Notes under the pieces: model-generated
Told to the model about the DNA's origin: nothing
Databases searched by the model: none
The model's input: only the letters and a program-made list of their open reading frames with translations
From: Candidatus Gastranaerophilales bacterium
Lineage (GTDB): Bacteria; Cyanobacteriota; Vampirovibrionia; Gastranaerophilales; Gastranaerophilaceae
Length of the DNA: 64,000 bases
NCBI GenBank assembly: GCA_944326605.1
Contig: CALVEM010000011.1
Location: 1-64,000 of the forward strand
Direction of reading: 5' to 3'
Position numbers and translations under genes: made by a program
In this document: in pieces, positions 43,454 through 52,016 of the stretch
Layout: each line of letters starts with the position of its first letter
How positions within the stretch are numbered: the first letter of the stretch is position 1

Positions 43454-44467
43454 TTAGTTTGAGGGTATATTTTTCCGCCAAATGGCAAGCCAATTTACTT
43501 GAGGGTTAGCACGTTGCTCTGTATTGTAGCAAGTTATTTTGATTCTAGAGCTTTCTTTTCCCCAGTAACAATAAAGAGAATCGTTGTTATCAACCTGTCC
43601 ATTAAAATGAATAACTCTAATAGAGGGAATAAATGCCAACAAGTCGTCCATTGTATAACCATCGGGAGGGTAAATATAAGTTGTTGTGCCTACGTTGTAG
43701 CCGCTTAAAATCTGCATGTTGTTAAAACTATGAATAGCCTCGTTTGTTAGAATTTCTGTTAAGGGGTGTGTATGATTTTTTGCGGCATATGGTTTAAGAT
43801 TTTCTTCAGGAACAAGTGCATTTTCATCTAAAACCAAAACATTGTTTTTATCATTTCCTGCGTGATGTCCGTCTATTAAATCTGCATTTAAACCAAGATT
43901 AATTTCGCCATTAGAAATCGGAACTTGATTCTGGTCATTTCCGGCATCAAAACCATCGACCTTATCCGCATCAATTAGTCTATAATGTGCATTCGGGTCT
44001 TTGTTATGATTTTTTTCTAAATAATCAATAGAAATAAGACTTATGTTTGAATCTATAATTAATTGTCTATCTTCGAGGTTTTCAACTTCAAGAACAACTC
44101 GAATATAAAAATCACGTGTAGACCCTTCTTCTTCAACGGGTTTGTAACTCTCAGGCAGTCTGCCGACTGCAAACAATGTCTGATTTGCATCATAAATGCC
44201 TATTTCTCGAATGTAATATCCGCCGCTATCAGCAGGTATTCCACACTCTACAATCAAGCGGTCATCGTATTCGGGATCAACATAAATATTAGAAATTAAT
44301 CCTCGATAAGTTTCGTTGATTAATGATGTTTGAGTTGTATCGGGGTCATAATAACCGTCTCCGCCGTCCCCAACCGCAAAAGTTGTAAGGTGTATCGGCG
44401 TATTATCCGCATGAGAGCGAGTTATTCGCTTCTTTCCGTTATTTGTGAGTAATGTATAAAAATCCAT
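43454..44467 (-). CDS. Tail-collar fibre protein (gpH-like)
   Basis: This 337-residue protein starts at ATG 44467, behind AAGGAG. The first 150 residues match the P2/Mu tail-collar fibre N-terminus: DFYTLLTNNGKKRITRSH, FAVGDGGDGYY, and YYIREIGIYDANQTLFAVG. This part attaches to the baseplate. The rest has repeats of the type DADKVDGFDAGND and DADLIDGHHAGND, as in fibre shafts, then a strand-rich tip. It is followed 10 bp later by the main fibre gene. Confidence 0.88.
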   Translation of the reverse strand: MDFYTLLTNNGKKRITRSHADNTPIHLTTFAVGDGGDGYYDPDTTQTSLINETYRGLISNIYVDPEYDDRLIVECGIPADSGGYYIREIGIYDANQTLFAVGRLPESYKPVEEEGSTRDFYIRVVLEVENLEDRQLIIDSNISLISIDYLEKNHNKDPNAHYRLIDADKVDGFDAGNDQNQVPISNGEINLGLNADLIDGHHAGNDKNNVLVLDENALVPEENLKPYAAKNHTHPLTEILTNEAIHSFNNMQILSGYNVGTTTYIYPPDGYTMDDLLAFIPSIRVIHFNGQVDNNDSLYCYWGKESSRIKITCYNTEQRANPQVNWLAIWRKNIPSN

Positions 44468-44475
44468 AAAACTCC

Positions 44476-45144
44476 TTAGCCGAAAGTCCAAAGACTTTCA
44501 TCAAATTCTGTTTCATCCCATTGCATAGCAGGAAGTTTTCGAAGTTCATCTTCAGCTTTTGACCAGTATGTTTCATTCCAGTTGCCTTCATCCCATATAA
44601 GAGATTTTTGGAATGGGTAAATTGTAGTGTTTTCCCCTGTTATGCTTGCCATTTTGTATTTATAACTTTTAAGATTTGAGGACATTCCAATATGCAAACT
44701 TGCAAGATGAGAACGCACGTTTTTATACTCATTGATTAAATCTTCCAACTTTTCTATGAGCTCAAAATCTAATCCCTTTGAAACAAAATTAATATCAACT
44801 GTAAATGTATAAGGTTTCCCGTTCGTTTCAAACCATTCTTTAATGTCGCCTTTAATGCCGAACATATCAAAAATTTTCATTAAGGCATATTTAGTTCCTT
44901 TATAGCGATGAACTTCAATGGAACGCTTGATTAAATCTCGTCTTTCATTATCATTTCGACATTGCAACCAACCTTCATTTCCTGTGACGTGATACTGTTC
45001 AGCTAAATGTGGAAGTGCATCCGGCGGTAAATTGTCAATGATAGAAACAAGAATTACATCCAATTCAAGCTGTGAAAATCGTTCTTCGCAGATTTCATCA
45101 AAAATTTTTAAACTGATATCATCTATCGGAGCGAGGTTATTCAT
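44476..45144 (-). CDS. Baseplate/tail protein gpI-like
   Basis: This protein of about 222 residues resembles P2 gpI: LAPIDDISLKIFDEICEER near the start, DALPHLAEQYHV, and KRSIEVHRYKGTKYALMKI in the middle. It completes the baseplate wedge with gpJ. The ATG at 45144 lies nine bases after GGAGG; ATG 45150 is an alternative. It overlaps the gpJ gene by a few bases. Confidence 0.85.
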   Translation of the reverse strand: MNNLAPIDDISLKIFDEICEERFSQLELDVILVSIIDNLPPDALPHLAEQYHVTGNEGWLQCRNDNERRDLIKRSIEVHRYKGTKYALMKIFDMFGIKGDIKEWFETNGKPYTFTVDINFVSKGLDFELIEKLEDLINEYKNVRSHLASLHIGMSSNLKSYKYKMASITGENTTIYPFQKSLIWDEGNWNETYWSKAEDELRKLPAMQWDETEFDESLWTFG

Positions 45145-46246
45145 TCGCATAACCCTCCACCGAAATATCAAAATCAACTAAATTTGCCCATTGGTATTCT
45201 AAAATTTCAATATCTGAAGGTGTTATTAAATCAATTTTAAACACTCCATAAACACTGTTTAAAAGGGTTATAATTTGTGTTTTAACAACATCCTTGCCGA
45301 GTTTTTCAGATAACGAGACTTTATATTCTTTCATCTTGGCATCAATGGTTTTTACAACACTTTGCAGGTCTGAATCTTTATATAAAATGATTTTTGCCTT
45401 AACAGAAAAATCAACCTGTTCAGATGAATAAACCTTAACCCAATCGGTTAAAGGACGAACTTTATCATCGCTTAAATACCTCTGAACAATTTCAATAATT
45501 TCATCTGTAGCTTTGCCGTCTTTAGTAAGTAGATAAATATTTACAACACCGGGACTCGGCGATGTAATTGCGACATCTGTTACGGATTGATGAGCCGATA
45601 ATGTATGATAGCGATATGCTCCTTTGCTTCCTGCATTTGAAAATTTTTCGGGAGCTTGACGGATTCTTTCTCTTAATTGGTCAGCAGCTTCGTCATCTGC
45701 ACCGCCACTTGAAATGGTTATATTTTCAACAGTTGAAATATAGCTTAGGGGTGTGATTAGGTTATTTATTGAGCCGATTATATAATTATTTCCGACAATA
45801 CCCGGTGTTTCGCAAATTGCTTCAGCACTTACGGATAATTGTCCGGCTTTTAAAATGATATCCTCTGTTGTTTGAAAAATTACAAGACCATCTTTTGATT
45901 CAACTTCACAGCCCGAACTGATTTTAAAATCGAAGTCCAATGGCTCATCTACTGAAAATTTAAGAGTTGTAATTGAACAATTTGCAAGAAGTTTTCTAAC
46001 TCCTAAAGGCTCGCCGATATGCTCTAAAATATCAAGCGGAGCATAACTTAGAAGATTTTTCTTGGCGGTTTCTTGAATTTTCATTCGAAGAACTGTTTCA
46101 CGATAAGCCCCAACATCAATCATTAATCTTTCAATTTGTGCAGGTTGAAGAATTTTGCCGGACTTTTGTTCGTAAAGTTCGACCCATTCTTTAGTTATCG
46201 TGTCGGGGTCTCTATCTATAAAATTTGGTTCGGGTAAATTTGTCAT
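45137..46246 (-). CDS. Baseplate protein gpJ-like
   Basis: This 369-residue protein matches the Baseplate_J family: ETVLRMKIQETAKKNLL near the N-terminus, the central GGADDEAADQLRERIRQAP motif and the TSPSPGVVNIYLLTKDG segment. It forms the baseplate wedge that bridges to the tail sheath. It overlaps the gp25-like gene upstream by 4 nt and the gpI gene downstream by 8 nt. Confidence 0.92.
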   Translation of the reverse strand: MTNLPEPNFIDRDPDTITKEWVELYEQKSGKILQPAQIERLMIDVGAYRETVLRMKIQETAKKNLLSYAPLDILEHIGEPLGVRKLLANCSITTLKFSVDEPLDFDFKISSGCEVESKDGLVIFQTTEDIILKAGQLSVSAEAICETPGIVGNNYIIGSINNLITPLSYISTVENITISSGGADDEAADQLRERIRQAPEKFSNAGSKGAYRYHTLSAHQSVTDVAITSPSPGVVNIYLLTKDGKATDEIIEIVQRYLSDDKVRPLTDWVKVYSSEQVDFSVKAKIILYKDSDLQSVVKTIDAKMKEYKVSLSEKLGKDVVKTQIITLLNSVYGVFKIDLITPSDIEILEYQWANLVDFDISVEGYANE

Positions 46247-46602
46247 AATGTTACGTTTGCCATTCCTCTTGTTTTAGAGCCATTTAAAGTCCATTCAACC
46301 TTAATTAAAATTTGAGTTTTGTTTATTTCAACAGTGACCTTATTAACTGTAATTCGTGTTTCCCATTGTTTGATGGCATCAATAGTTTCTCTTGTAATAT
46401 TTGGTACAGCTTCGTTTACAGGATAATCAACATATTTATAAATGTTTGAGCCAAAAGTAGGACGATGCGGAACTGAGCCTTTTCTGGTTGTAAGAATAAT
46501 TGAGATACATTGGTTTATATCATCAACGCCTTCAGCGACATCGCCGATTTTATTGAGTTTGTATTGCCAATCAACGTAAGTTATTTCGCTTAATTTAGTC
46601 AT
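46243..46602 (-). CDS. Baseplate wedge protein gpW/gp25-like
   Basis: This 119-residue lysozyme-like gp25 family protein has the hallmark block ILTTRKGSVPHRPTFGSNI, then YVDYPVNEAVPNITRETI and a C-terminal KVEWTLNG strand. It starts sheath polymerisation at the baseplate. ATG 46602 overlaps the gpV stop (TGATG); the codon before it is a GTG. Confidence 0.93.
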   Translation of the reverse strand: MTKLSEITYVDWQYKLNKIGDVAEGVDDINQCISIILTTRKGSVPHRPTFGSNIYKYVDYPVNEAVPNITRETIDAIKQWETRITVNKVTVEINKTQILIKVEWTLNGSKTRGMANVTL

Positions 46603-47111
46603 CACATCGCTCCATCGGGTTTTGATGTCGGGCTTCCTTGATTTCCTGTGTGCGTATGAGGGTTATATATATCTCGCATTGCTTGCATTGATGAGGTTTT
46701 GTCCGTAATATCGGCTTGAGATGTTATTCCATCTGTATTAATCAGCACTCCTGTGTGATTAATATTGCCGTTAAAATTGATGTTTTGGAATGTTATAGTC
46801 AGGGTGTTTGTTTCTTTATCAATATTAATCAGCGAATTATTCTCTAAATTGAGAGATATTTGTTTTTCAGACGATACAGCCGGCACATCTTCGCTTGAAT
46901 AAATCGCACCGAGAATTACTCCATCTTCAGAGTTTTCATCCATCAAACACGCAACTTGTTCGCCTATATCGGGCATTGAATAAAACTTGTCTTTTAATGT
47001 CTTAGTTTGAAGAATCGGAAGCCAAAAGGATGTGGACTCATCATCTTCAAAACTTACACGAGCCTGTGCAAGAACGGGATTTATTTGAGATACAATTCCA
47101 AATCTTAACAA
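46602..47111 (-). CDS. Baseplate spike gpV-like
   Basis: This protein of about 169 residues has an OB-like front (FGIVSQINPVLAQARVSFED), WLPILQTKT and MPDIGEQVACLMDEN, matching gpV/gp45 spike proteins, and the HTHTG end motif near the C-terminus. The trimer forms the membrane-piercing tip. The likely start is TTG 47111, six bases after GAGGT; the TTG at 47126 is another option. Confidence 0.88.
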   Translation of the reverse strand: MLRFGIVSQINPVLAQARVSFEDDESTSFWLPILQTKTLKDKFYSMPDIGEQVACLMDENSEDGVILGAIYSSEDVPAVSSEKQISLNLENNSLINIDKETNTLTITFQNINFNGNINHTGVLINTDGITSQADITDKTSSMQAMRDIYNPHTHTGNQGSPTSKPDGAM

Positions 47112-48073
47112 GATTCCACCTCGCAAGTTGTTTTGTATCCGCTTGATCTATCAATAACGTGACGGGCTTGTTTTATGTGGTATTTGCCTGAAAAATGCCC
47201 GATGCCTTTAAGTTCGATGTTAAGACCTGCAATTAAATAGGGATTACCGACAAATTCAAGCGTTCCTTCAATTTTATCGTCAGCCGTTCCGAGTGCCGCT
47301 TTTGCTTTAACTATGGCTTGTTTTCTATCGGAGCAGCGGACTGTAATTTTTAGAGTATCGCCTTTTTTGACTTTTTCATTTCTTGCAGTCGCTTTGACTG
47401 TTTTCTTTTTCTTGGGGTCGAAATATGATACTTGAACAGATTTATACCTTTGAGATGTTTTTTCACGAAGATTAATGTGGATTAAATCCGATTTATAAAA
47501 AATCTGTGTAGATTTTGCACCTTTGAGTTTTGAAACGTCATAAAATACAAGATTGTTTTCAGCGATTTTAAAGATGTAGCCATATTGCTCTGCGAGTTTA
47601 GTTAGGAATGTTAAATCCCTCTCTTGATTTTGCGTAATTCTATCAACACGAATGTCAGCAATCTCGCCCACCAATGTGTATCCATGTTTATCTGCAATCT
47701 CTTTTGCGATTTGTTTTAATGTTTTATTCTCATATCCGACAGAGTTTTTCTGTCGGAGGGGTTTTTTAATTCCTGTGGCAAGTCCTTTTACCGTAATGAC
47801 ATCGGGTGGAGTATCGTATTCAAGTTCGTCAATTTCAAAAACACCGCAGTTTAAAAGTTTTTCCGCTTCGTATCCGATATATGCACGCAAACAGTCACCT
47901 TTTGATGGAATCCAAGCACTCTGCCATAATTTTTCGGAGTCCTCAAATGAAATTAAAAGTTCATCTGATTCGCCATGTTCAACATCGGTGTATTCGATTG
48001 AGTTTACATAAGGGGAAACATCATTAGTGATATTTTTCTTATCGTAGAATAGTTCAAAAATTGGTACTAACAT
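47105..48073 (-). CDS. Baseplate hub gpD-like (late control protein D)
   Basis: This 322-residue protein matches gpD/gp27 hub proteins: PIFELFYDKKNITNDVSPYV, GYEAEKLLNCGVFEIDE, LRQKNSVGYENKTLKQIAK, and RDLTFLTKLAEQYGYIFKI. The hub connects tail tube and spike. The ATG at 48073 overlaps the stop of the LysM gene (TAATG). Confidence 0.93.
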   Translation of the reverse strand: MLVPIFELFYDKKNITNDVSPYVNSIEYTDVEHGESDELLISFEDSEKLWQSAWIPSKGDCLRAYIGYEAEKLLNCGVFEIDELEYDTPPDVITVKGLATGIKKPLRQKNSVGYENKTLKQIAKEIADKHGYTLVGEIADIRVDRITQNQERDLTFLTKLAEQYGYIFKIAENNLVFYDVSKLKGAKSTQIFYKSDLIHINLREKTSQRYKSVQVSYFDPKKKKTVKATARNEKVKKGDTLKITVRCSDRKQAIVKAKAALGTADDKIEGTLEFVGNPYLIAGLNIELKGIGHFSGKYHIKQARHVIDRSSGYKTTCEVESC

Positions 48074-48285
48074 TATCTTTTCCAAGGAGGGGTTTCAAAT
48101 TTGATTGTTTCGGATTCTTCAAGTACAGGAATTTTTAGTTTTATTCCGGCAGGTAGGACTGGTTCAATTGGGACTTCGGGGTTTGCTTTAATTATCTCTT
48201 CATACATTGTGGGGTTTTTGTAAAAGCGATAGGCAATTAAATCCCAACGGTCGGAGTCTTTTGTGATGTAAGAATAATATTCCAT
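48073..48285 (-). CDS. Tail protein gpX-like (LysM)
   Basis: This 70-residue protein has a LysM-type pattern (SDRWDLIAYRFYKNPTMYEE, IIKANPEVPIEPVLPAGIKL). In P2 the small gpX lies near the baseplate hub and LysM domains of this kind link hub and tape measure. Coupled to neighbours at both ends. Confidence 0.9.
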   Translation of the reverse strand: MEYYSYITKDSDRWDLIAYRFYKNPTMYEEIIKANPEVPIEPVLPAGIKLKIPVLEESETIKFETPPWKR

Positions 48286-48707
48286 TATTTTTTCTTAAAT
48301 CCTTTTTCTTGTTCTTCTTCATCTTCGGGGACTTTGCCTGTATATTCTCTTAGCCTTAAATCAACTTGAATTGAAAGCAAGTCGCCCTCAGCAGAAGTCT
48401 GTTCAACTGTTTTTCCGATTTCTTCAATGACAAAGACTCCAACGTATTCGCCATTACCTTTGATAAATTTTAGAGGCTCGGCTTTATCAGCAACATCAAC
48501 AAGATTTTTGAGTTCATCTTCAGGGACACAAAATGTGCGATGGAAGTTTAACTTGATATTTTCTTCTTGAAGATTTTTTCCCAAGAATTGCAAGATTGGT
48601 TTGTTTTCAATTCGCTCGTGTTGTGCGTAATTGTAAGATACGGTTTCATTCAGACCGTTAAAATATGTTATTAATTCAAATTTTATGTCACCGAGTTGAG
48701 CGAACAT
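48285..48707 (-). CDS. Tail protein gpU-like
   Basis: This 140-residue protein follows the P2 gpU pattern: FAQLGDIKFELITYFNGLNE, NKPILQFLGKNLQEENIKLN, FHRTFCVPEDELKNLVDVAD and PLKFIKGNGEYVGVFVIEEI. It probably contributes to the tail terminator or hub region. It lies between tape measure and LysM genes as in other P2-like tails. Confidence 0.9.
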   Translation of the reverse strand: MFAQLGDIKFELITYFNGLNETVSYNYAQHERIENKPILQFLGKNLQEENIKLNFHRTFCVPEDELKNLVDVADKAEPLKFIKGNGEYVGVFVIEEIGKTVEQTSAEGDLLSIQVDLRLREYTGKVPEDEEEQEKGFKKK

Positions 48708-51160
48708 TAGTAAGCAGTCCTCAATTTTCTATCTTGTTCATCACGAAAGATTTTTAAAATCTCGTCTTTGTGCTTTTTGAGCATCTCTTTGAATTCATCT
48801 TTAGTGGTGCTTCCTGTGCAGGTTATAGTTGGGCTGTAATGAATTATTATCGGAGCAGATGCCGTTGAATTCACTCCTCGAACACTTGTTCTTAATCCGC
48901 CATTAAAAAATGCCAACGATTTATTCATTGCGGTTTGAATCGGAAGAGGTTTTATAGTTGAGGCAATTGTTTCAACGATTTTCACTTTGTGCAAATCTTT
49001 TAAAGGCCCAGTTTTAGCAGGAGAATGTGGGAGGTGGTCTCTTATTACTTGGGAAACTTTTGCGATGCAGTCTTTGACCTTTGCAATTCCTTTCATAATA
49101 CCCTCAGCAAGCATTGAAGTAATTTTACTTCCGCATTCAAAGGCTTTCGTTATAAGACCGACAAGTTTAACAATGATTCCTGCTATTGCTTTTCCGAAAC
49201 GTAATCCCATATTCTCAGCAGCACCGCCTGTATCTTCAACAGGTTTAATTAATTTCTTAAACCAATCAATAATTGCACGAATTGGCTTTATAATCGGCTC
49301 AAGTGCCGTTCCCATTCGTTTAAATAAAGGCATCAAAGGTTGCAGTCCTTCTTTTAATCCTTGCCACATACCTTTAAAGAATGCTGTGATAGGCTTCCAG
49401 TATTTGAAAATAACAAGAGCAACAGCTCCGATTGCAAGAGCAATCCAACCGATAGGCGAAGTTAAAAGAGTTAGCGAAAAGGCTCTAAAAGCAACAATAG
49501 CATTTCTTATCATGCCAGGAACACCTAAAAAACCTTTTTTGAACGCAGTTAAACCATTCATTAATGCTGATGGAAATCCTTTTATAGAAGTTACAGTCCA
49601 ATCTTTGAGAGCAACTGCGGACTTTGAAATATTATTCGGAAGTTCTTTGAATCCGTTAATAATTCCTGCTCTGAGGTTTTTATCAATTCGTCTGATATCC
49701 GCAAAAATCCCGCTTTTAATTGAGAAATTAGACATATCAAGTCCAAGAGGATTTCCTGCTGCCATAATTTTTCTGCCGTAGGTTAAATTGTGAGCAGTTG
49801 AATTCAAGCCTATAAAATTAAAAAGTTTAATCGCATTTTGAGCTAACACAGGTGTTAAGTCTCTTGCGACTTGTAAAAATTCGCCGTAGCCTTTGACGAG
49901 TTTTCCGACAAGAATTGTTGCAGTTCCAAGTGCAGTTAAAACAACTCCAACACCGATCGTTCCCATAATTGCCGCAAATAATCCTTTTTGCATTGCAGGG
50001 TTTTGATTGATTTTTGTTAGAATCTCGTTAAGTTTTTCGATTGGTTTATGCAAATGAGGGAATACAAGTTCTTTCATGTTGATTTTTAACAACTTAATCT
50101 GCTCATTTGTTGTTTTCATCATATTGTTAAAGTCTGATTCAACAACTCCTGCGGAATTTAGTGCAGATGCTTTTATCCTTTTGTATTCATCCAAGTTCTG
50201 CATCATAGGTTTTATAAAGTTTAAAACCTGCTTATCCTGAAAAACTTCGGATATTTTAAAAACGTCTCCGCCGGATAAATTTGTCATTAATTCTATTACT
50301 TCAAGAATCGGGTCTTTACCCTGATTGGCAGCATCAATTAAAACTTTTTTAAGATTGACTCCAAACACTTCTTGGAAGTTTTTAATTGCAAGTGGGGATG
50401 TTACTTTTTGAATGAAGTTCTCTAAGTTATTCGCAGCTTCACTTGCTTGTCCAGCTCCTTTCATTGCAATCTGTAATGCCGCACCTAACTGAGCCACCGC
50501 AGGAACTCCACGCATACCAAGCATACTTGCACCTGCGGTTAACGATGGAAAAGCGGCAGACATATCTTTTAATTCAAATCTGCCCTCTTTACCTGCTTGG
50601 GCAAGCATATCCATTGTTTTACCTAAATCATTGACATTGACTTTGAGGTTATCAGTTACAGCGAACGCAGTTTTAGATATATCGACAATTTCAGCCTGTG
50701 CTGCTGTTGCAGTTCTTCCGATAACATTCATATAATCAAGAGCCGCTGTCGGATCAATACCTGATGCCACAAGAACGTTTAAGCCTTCAGCAATTTCACT
50801 TCTAAATTGATTCGTGTATCTTGAAATTGAACCCAACCTCTCGTCCATTTCGGCAAGTTGTTCTGCTGAGAGTTGCCCCACGTTCCCCAATTCTCTTAAT
50901 TGATGTTCCAATGCAAGAGCTTCGGGTATTGCTTGAGTAATTCCCAATTTATATGCTATTCCCATGCCGGCAGCAGTTAATCCGGCACCGACTTTTGTCA
51001 TATTCTGACCGAGTTTATCCAAGCATTCAGAGGTTTTATTTATCTTGTTTTGAAGTTTATCGAATTCGGAATTTGATTTATTTACAGCATCACGAATAAC
51101 CTTTGACATTTTGTCAAAGGCAACAAGGGTTAATGATACTTTCATCATTGTGTCGAGCAT
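48707..51160 (-). CDS. Tape measure protein
   Basis: This 817-residue protein sets tail length. It has N-terminal coiled coil (DAVNKSNSEFDKLQNKIN), the TP901-type core (TRYTNQFRSEIAEGLNVLVASGI region and LDYMNVIGRTATAAQAEIVD), Gly/Ala hydrophobic segments near 390-420 and 565-600, and a C-terminal part with HLPHSPAKTGPLKDLHKV. The tail would be moderate in length. GAAGAACA precedes the ATG; the stop of the frameshifted chaperone product lies 13-15 bases inside the gene. Confidence 0.93.
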   Translation of the reverse strand: MLDTMMKVSLTLVAFDKMSKVIRDAVNKSNSEFDKLQNKINKTSECLDKLGQNMTKVGAGLTAAGMGIAYKLGITQAIPEALALEHQLRELGNVGQLSAEQLAEMDERLGSISRYTNQFRSEIAEGLNVLVASGIDPTAALDYMNVIGRTATAAQAEIVDISKTAFAVTDNLKVNVNDLGKTMDMLAQAGKEGRFELKDMSAAFPSLTAGASMLGMRGVPAVAQLGAALQIAMKGAGQASEAANNLENFIQKVTSPLAIKNFQEVFGVNLKKVLIDAANQGKDPILEVIELMTNLSGGDVFKISEVFQDKQVLNFIKPMMQNLDEYKRIKASALNSAGVVESDFNNMMKTTNEQIKLLKINMKELVFPHLHKPIEKLNEILTKINQNPAMQKGLFAAIMGTIGVGVVLTALGTATILVGKLVKGYGEFLQVARDLTPVLAQNAIKLFNFIGLNSTAHNLTYGRKIMAAGNPLGLDMSNFSIKSGIFADIRRIDKNLRAGIINGFKELPNNISKSAVALKDWTVTSIKGFPSALMNGLTAFKKGFLGVPGMIRNAIVAFRAFSLTLLTSPIGWIALAIGAVALVIFKYWKPITAFFKGMWQGLKEGLQPLMPLFKRMGTALEPIIKPIRAIIDWFKKLIKPVEDTGGAAENMGLRFGKAIAGIIVKLVGLITKAFECGSKITSMLAEGIMKGIAKVKDCIAKVSQVIRDHLPHSPAKTGPLKDLHKVKIVETIASTIKPLPIQTAMNKSLAFFNGGLRTSVRGVNSTASAPIIIHYSPTITCTGSTTKDEFKEMLKKHKDEILKIFRDEQDRKLRTAY

Positions 51161-51599
51161 TGTTCTTCGATTTCCTCGTTTCGATTATTCGTGTATTTGA
51201 TGGCTTGATTGCACCAGTAAGCAAGCACAGGGATTGGCATTTCTGATATTTCAGAATACTGCCACCCTGTAATTTTGCTTAGATGGATTATGCTTTGACT
51301 GTCGGGGAGACAGGTTGGGGTGCTTCCGTTTTTGTTTCCTGCTTCGGAGTTTCCACAGGCTTTGCAGTCTGAAACTTTCCCGAAATTTCCCCTTGTAAAG
51401 CCACCACGTCAGGCAGATCCATTTCTAAAATATCCTCATAAACGAGAGCCTGTCCGTCAATTTCGGCAAGTTCAGCTATAAGAGCGTAGGGAATTTCTTC
51501 TGAGTTTTTTGCTTTCATTTGTGCTTGAAGTAAATCGTGACCTTTTCCGTTACGAATCACAGCAATTTTTCCTGATGGCAGGGTAAGTGTTTTTGACAT
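51145..51599 (-). CDS. Predicted -1 frameshift fusion of the tail assembly chaperone (E-E'/G-GT-like)
   Basis: A -1 shift on G GGA AAG (51375-51381) after residue 75 would replace the last 28 residues by 76 others and end at TGA 51147-51145, giving 151 residues. The extension frame is open throughout and contains IIHLSKITGWQYSEISEMPI and PVLAYWCNQAIKY, much like P2 gpE' or lambda T regions. It explains the otherwise empty 126-bp gap before the tape measure gene. The heptamer is identical to that of phage lambda G-GT. Confidence 0.8.
51288..51599 (-). CDS. Tail assembly chaperone, upstream frame (E/G-like)
   Basis: From ATG 51599 (AGGA six bases upstream) this is a 103-residue protein with TLPSGKIAVIRNGKGHDLLQ and DLPDVVALQGEISGKFQ, as in Mu gp41 or P2 gpE. 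The extra ATG-containing extension to 51788 is unlikely because a divergent gene occupies it. Such chaperones coat the tape measure during tail assembly. The heptamer GGGAAAG at 51375-51381 is in the phase needed for a -1 shift. Confidence 0.85.
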   Translation of the reverse strand: MSKTLTLPSGKIAVIRNGKGHDLLQAQMKAKNSEEIPYALIAELAEIDGQALVYEDILEMDLPDVVALQGEISGKFQTAKPVETPKQETKTEAPQPVSPTVKA

Positions 51600-51651
51600 A
51601 TAAATCCTTTCTTTATTTAAATTTTGGGGTAGAATATTGATAGGAGAAAAA

Positions 51652-51912
51652 ATGATTCCGATAAAAAACAACAACTTATATTTGGATAGATATTTGTTCG
51701 ATTCCAATTTTGAAAAATTTACGAATCCTGAAAAACGTATAGTTAAAAGAGTTTCTTCTAAACTGGATATGGCAGAAGATGTTAGCAAATATACTTTCTA
51801 TGCTGACGGGTTACACAATCAATTTGTAAAGGATCTTGTTAAAAATATGGCTAAATCCCAAAATAATGGCTTATATCATGGTCGAATGGAATTATTTAGT
51901 AATTCGTTATAA
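51652..51912 (+). CDS. Lone plus-strand gene inside the tail block (moron candidate)
   Basis: This 86-residue protein starts at ATG 51652 with GGAG five bases upstream and TAGAAT a little further upstream, so it has its own promoter-like signals. It runs against the flanking late genes. Sequence features: NNNLYLDRYLFDSNFEKFTN, KRIVKRVSSKLDMAEDVSKY; no family recognised. Independently expressed genes in reversed orientation within phage structural operons are often prophage-expressed accessory genes. The 104 bp after its stop hold no clear terminator. Confidence 0.6.
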   Translation: MIPIKNNNLYLDRYLFDSNFEKFTNPEKRIVKRVSSKLDMAEDVSKYTFYADGLHNQFVKDLVKNMAKSQNNGLYHGRMELFSNSL

Positions 51913-52016
51913 AGATAATTACTCTAACCCCGTTCAAAAAGTGTTCAAAAACCTCTGTATTAAATTTTTAGGGTCAGGGGAATACAATTTATCATCCGAG
52001 ATATTTTTAGAGGCCT

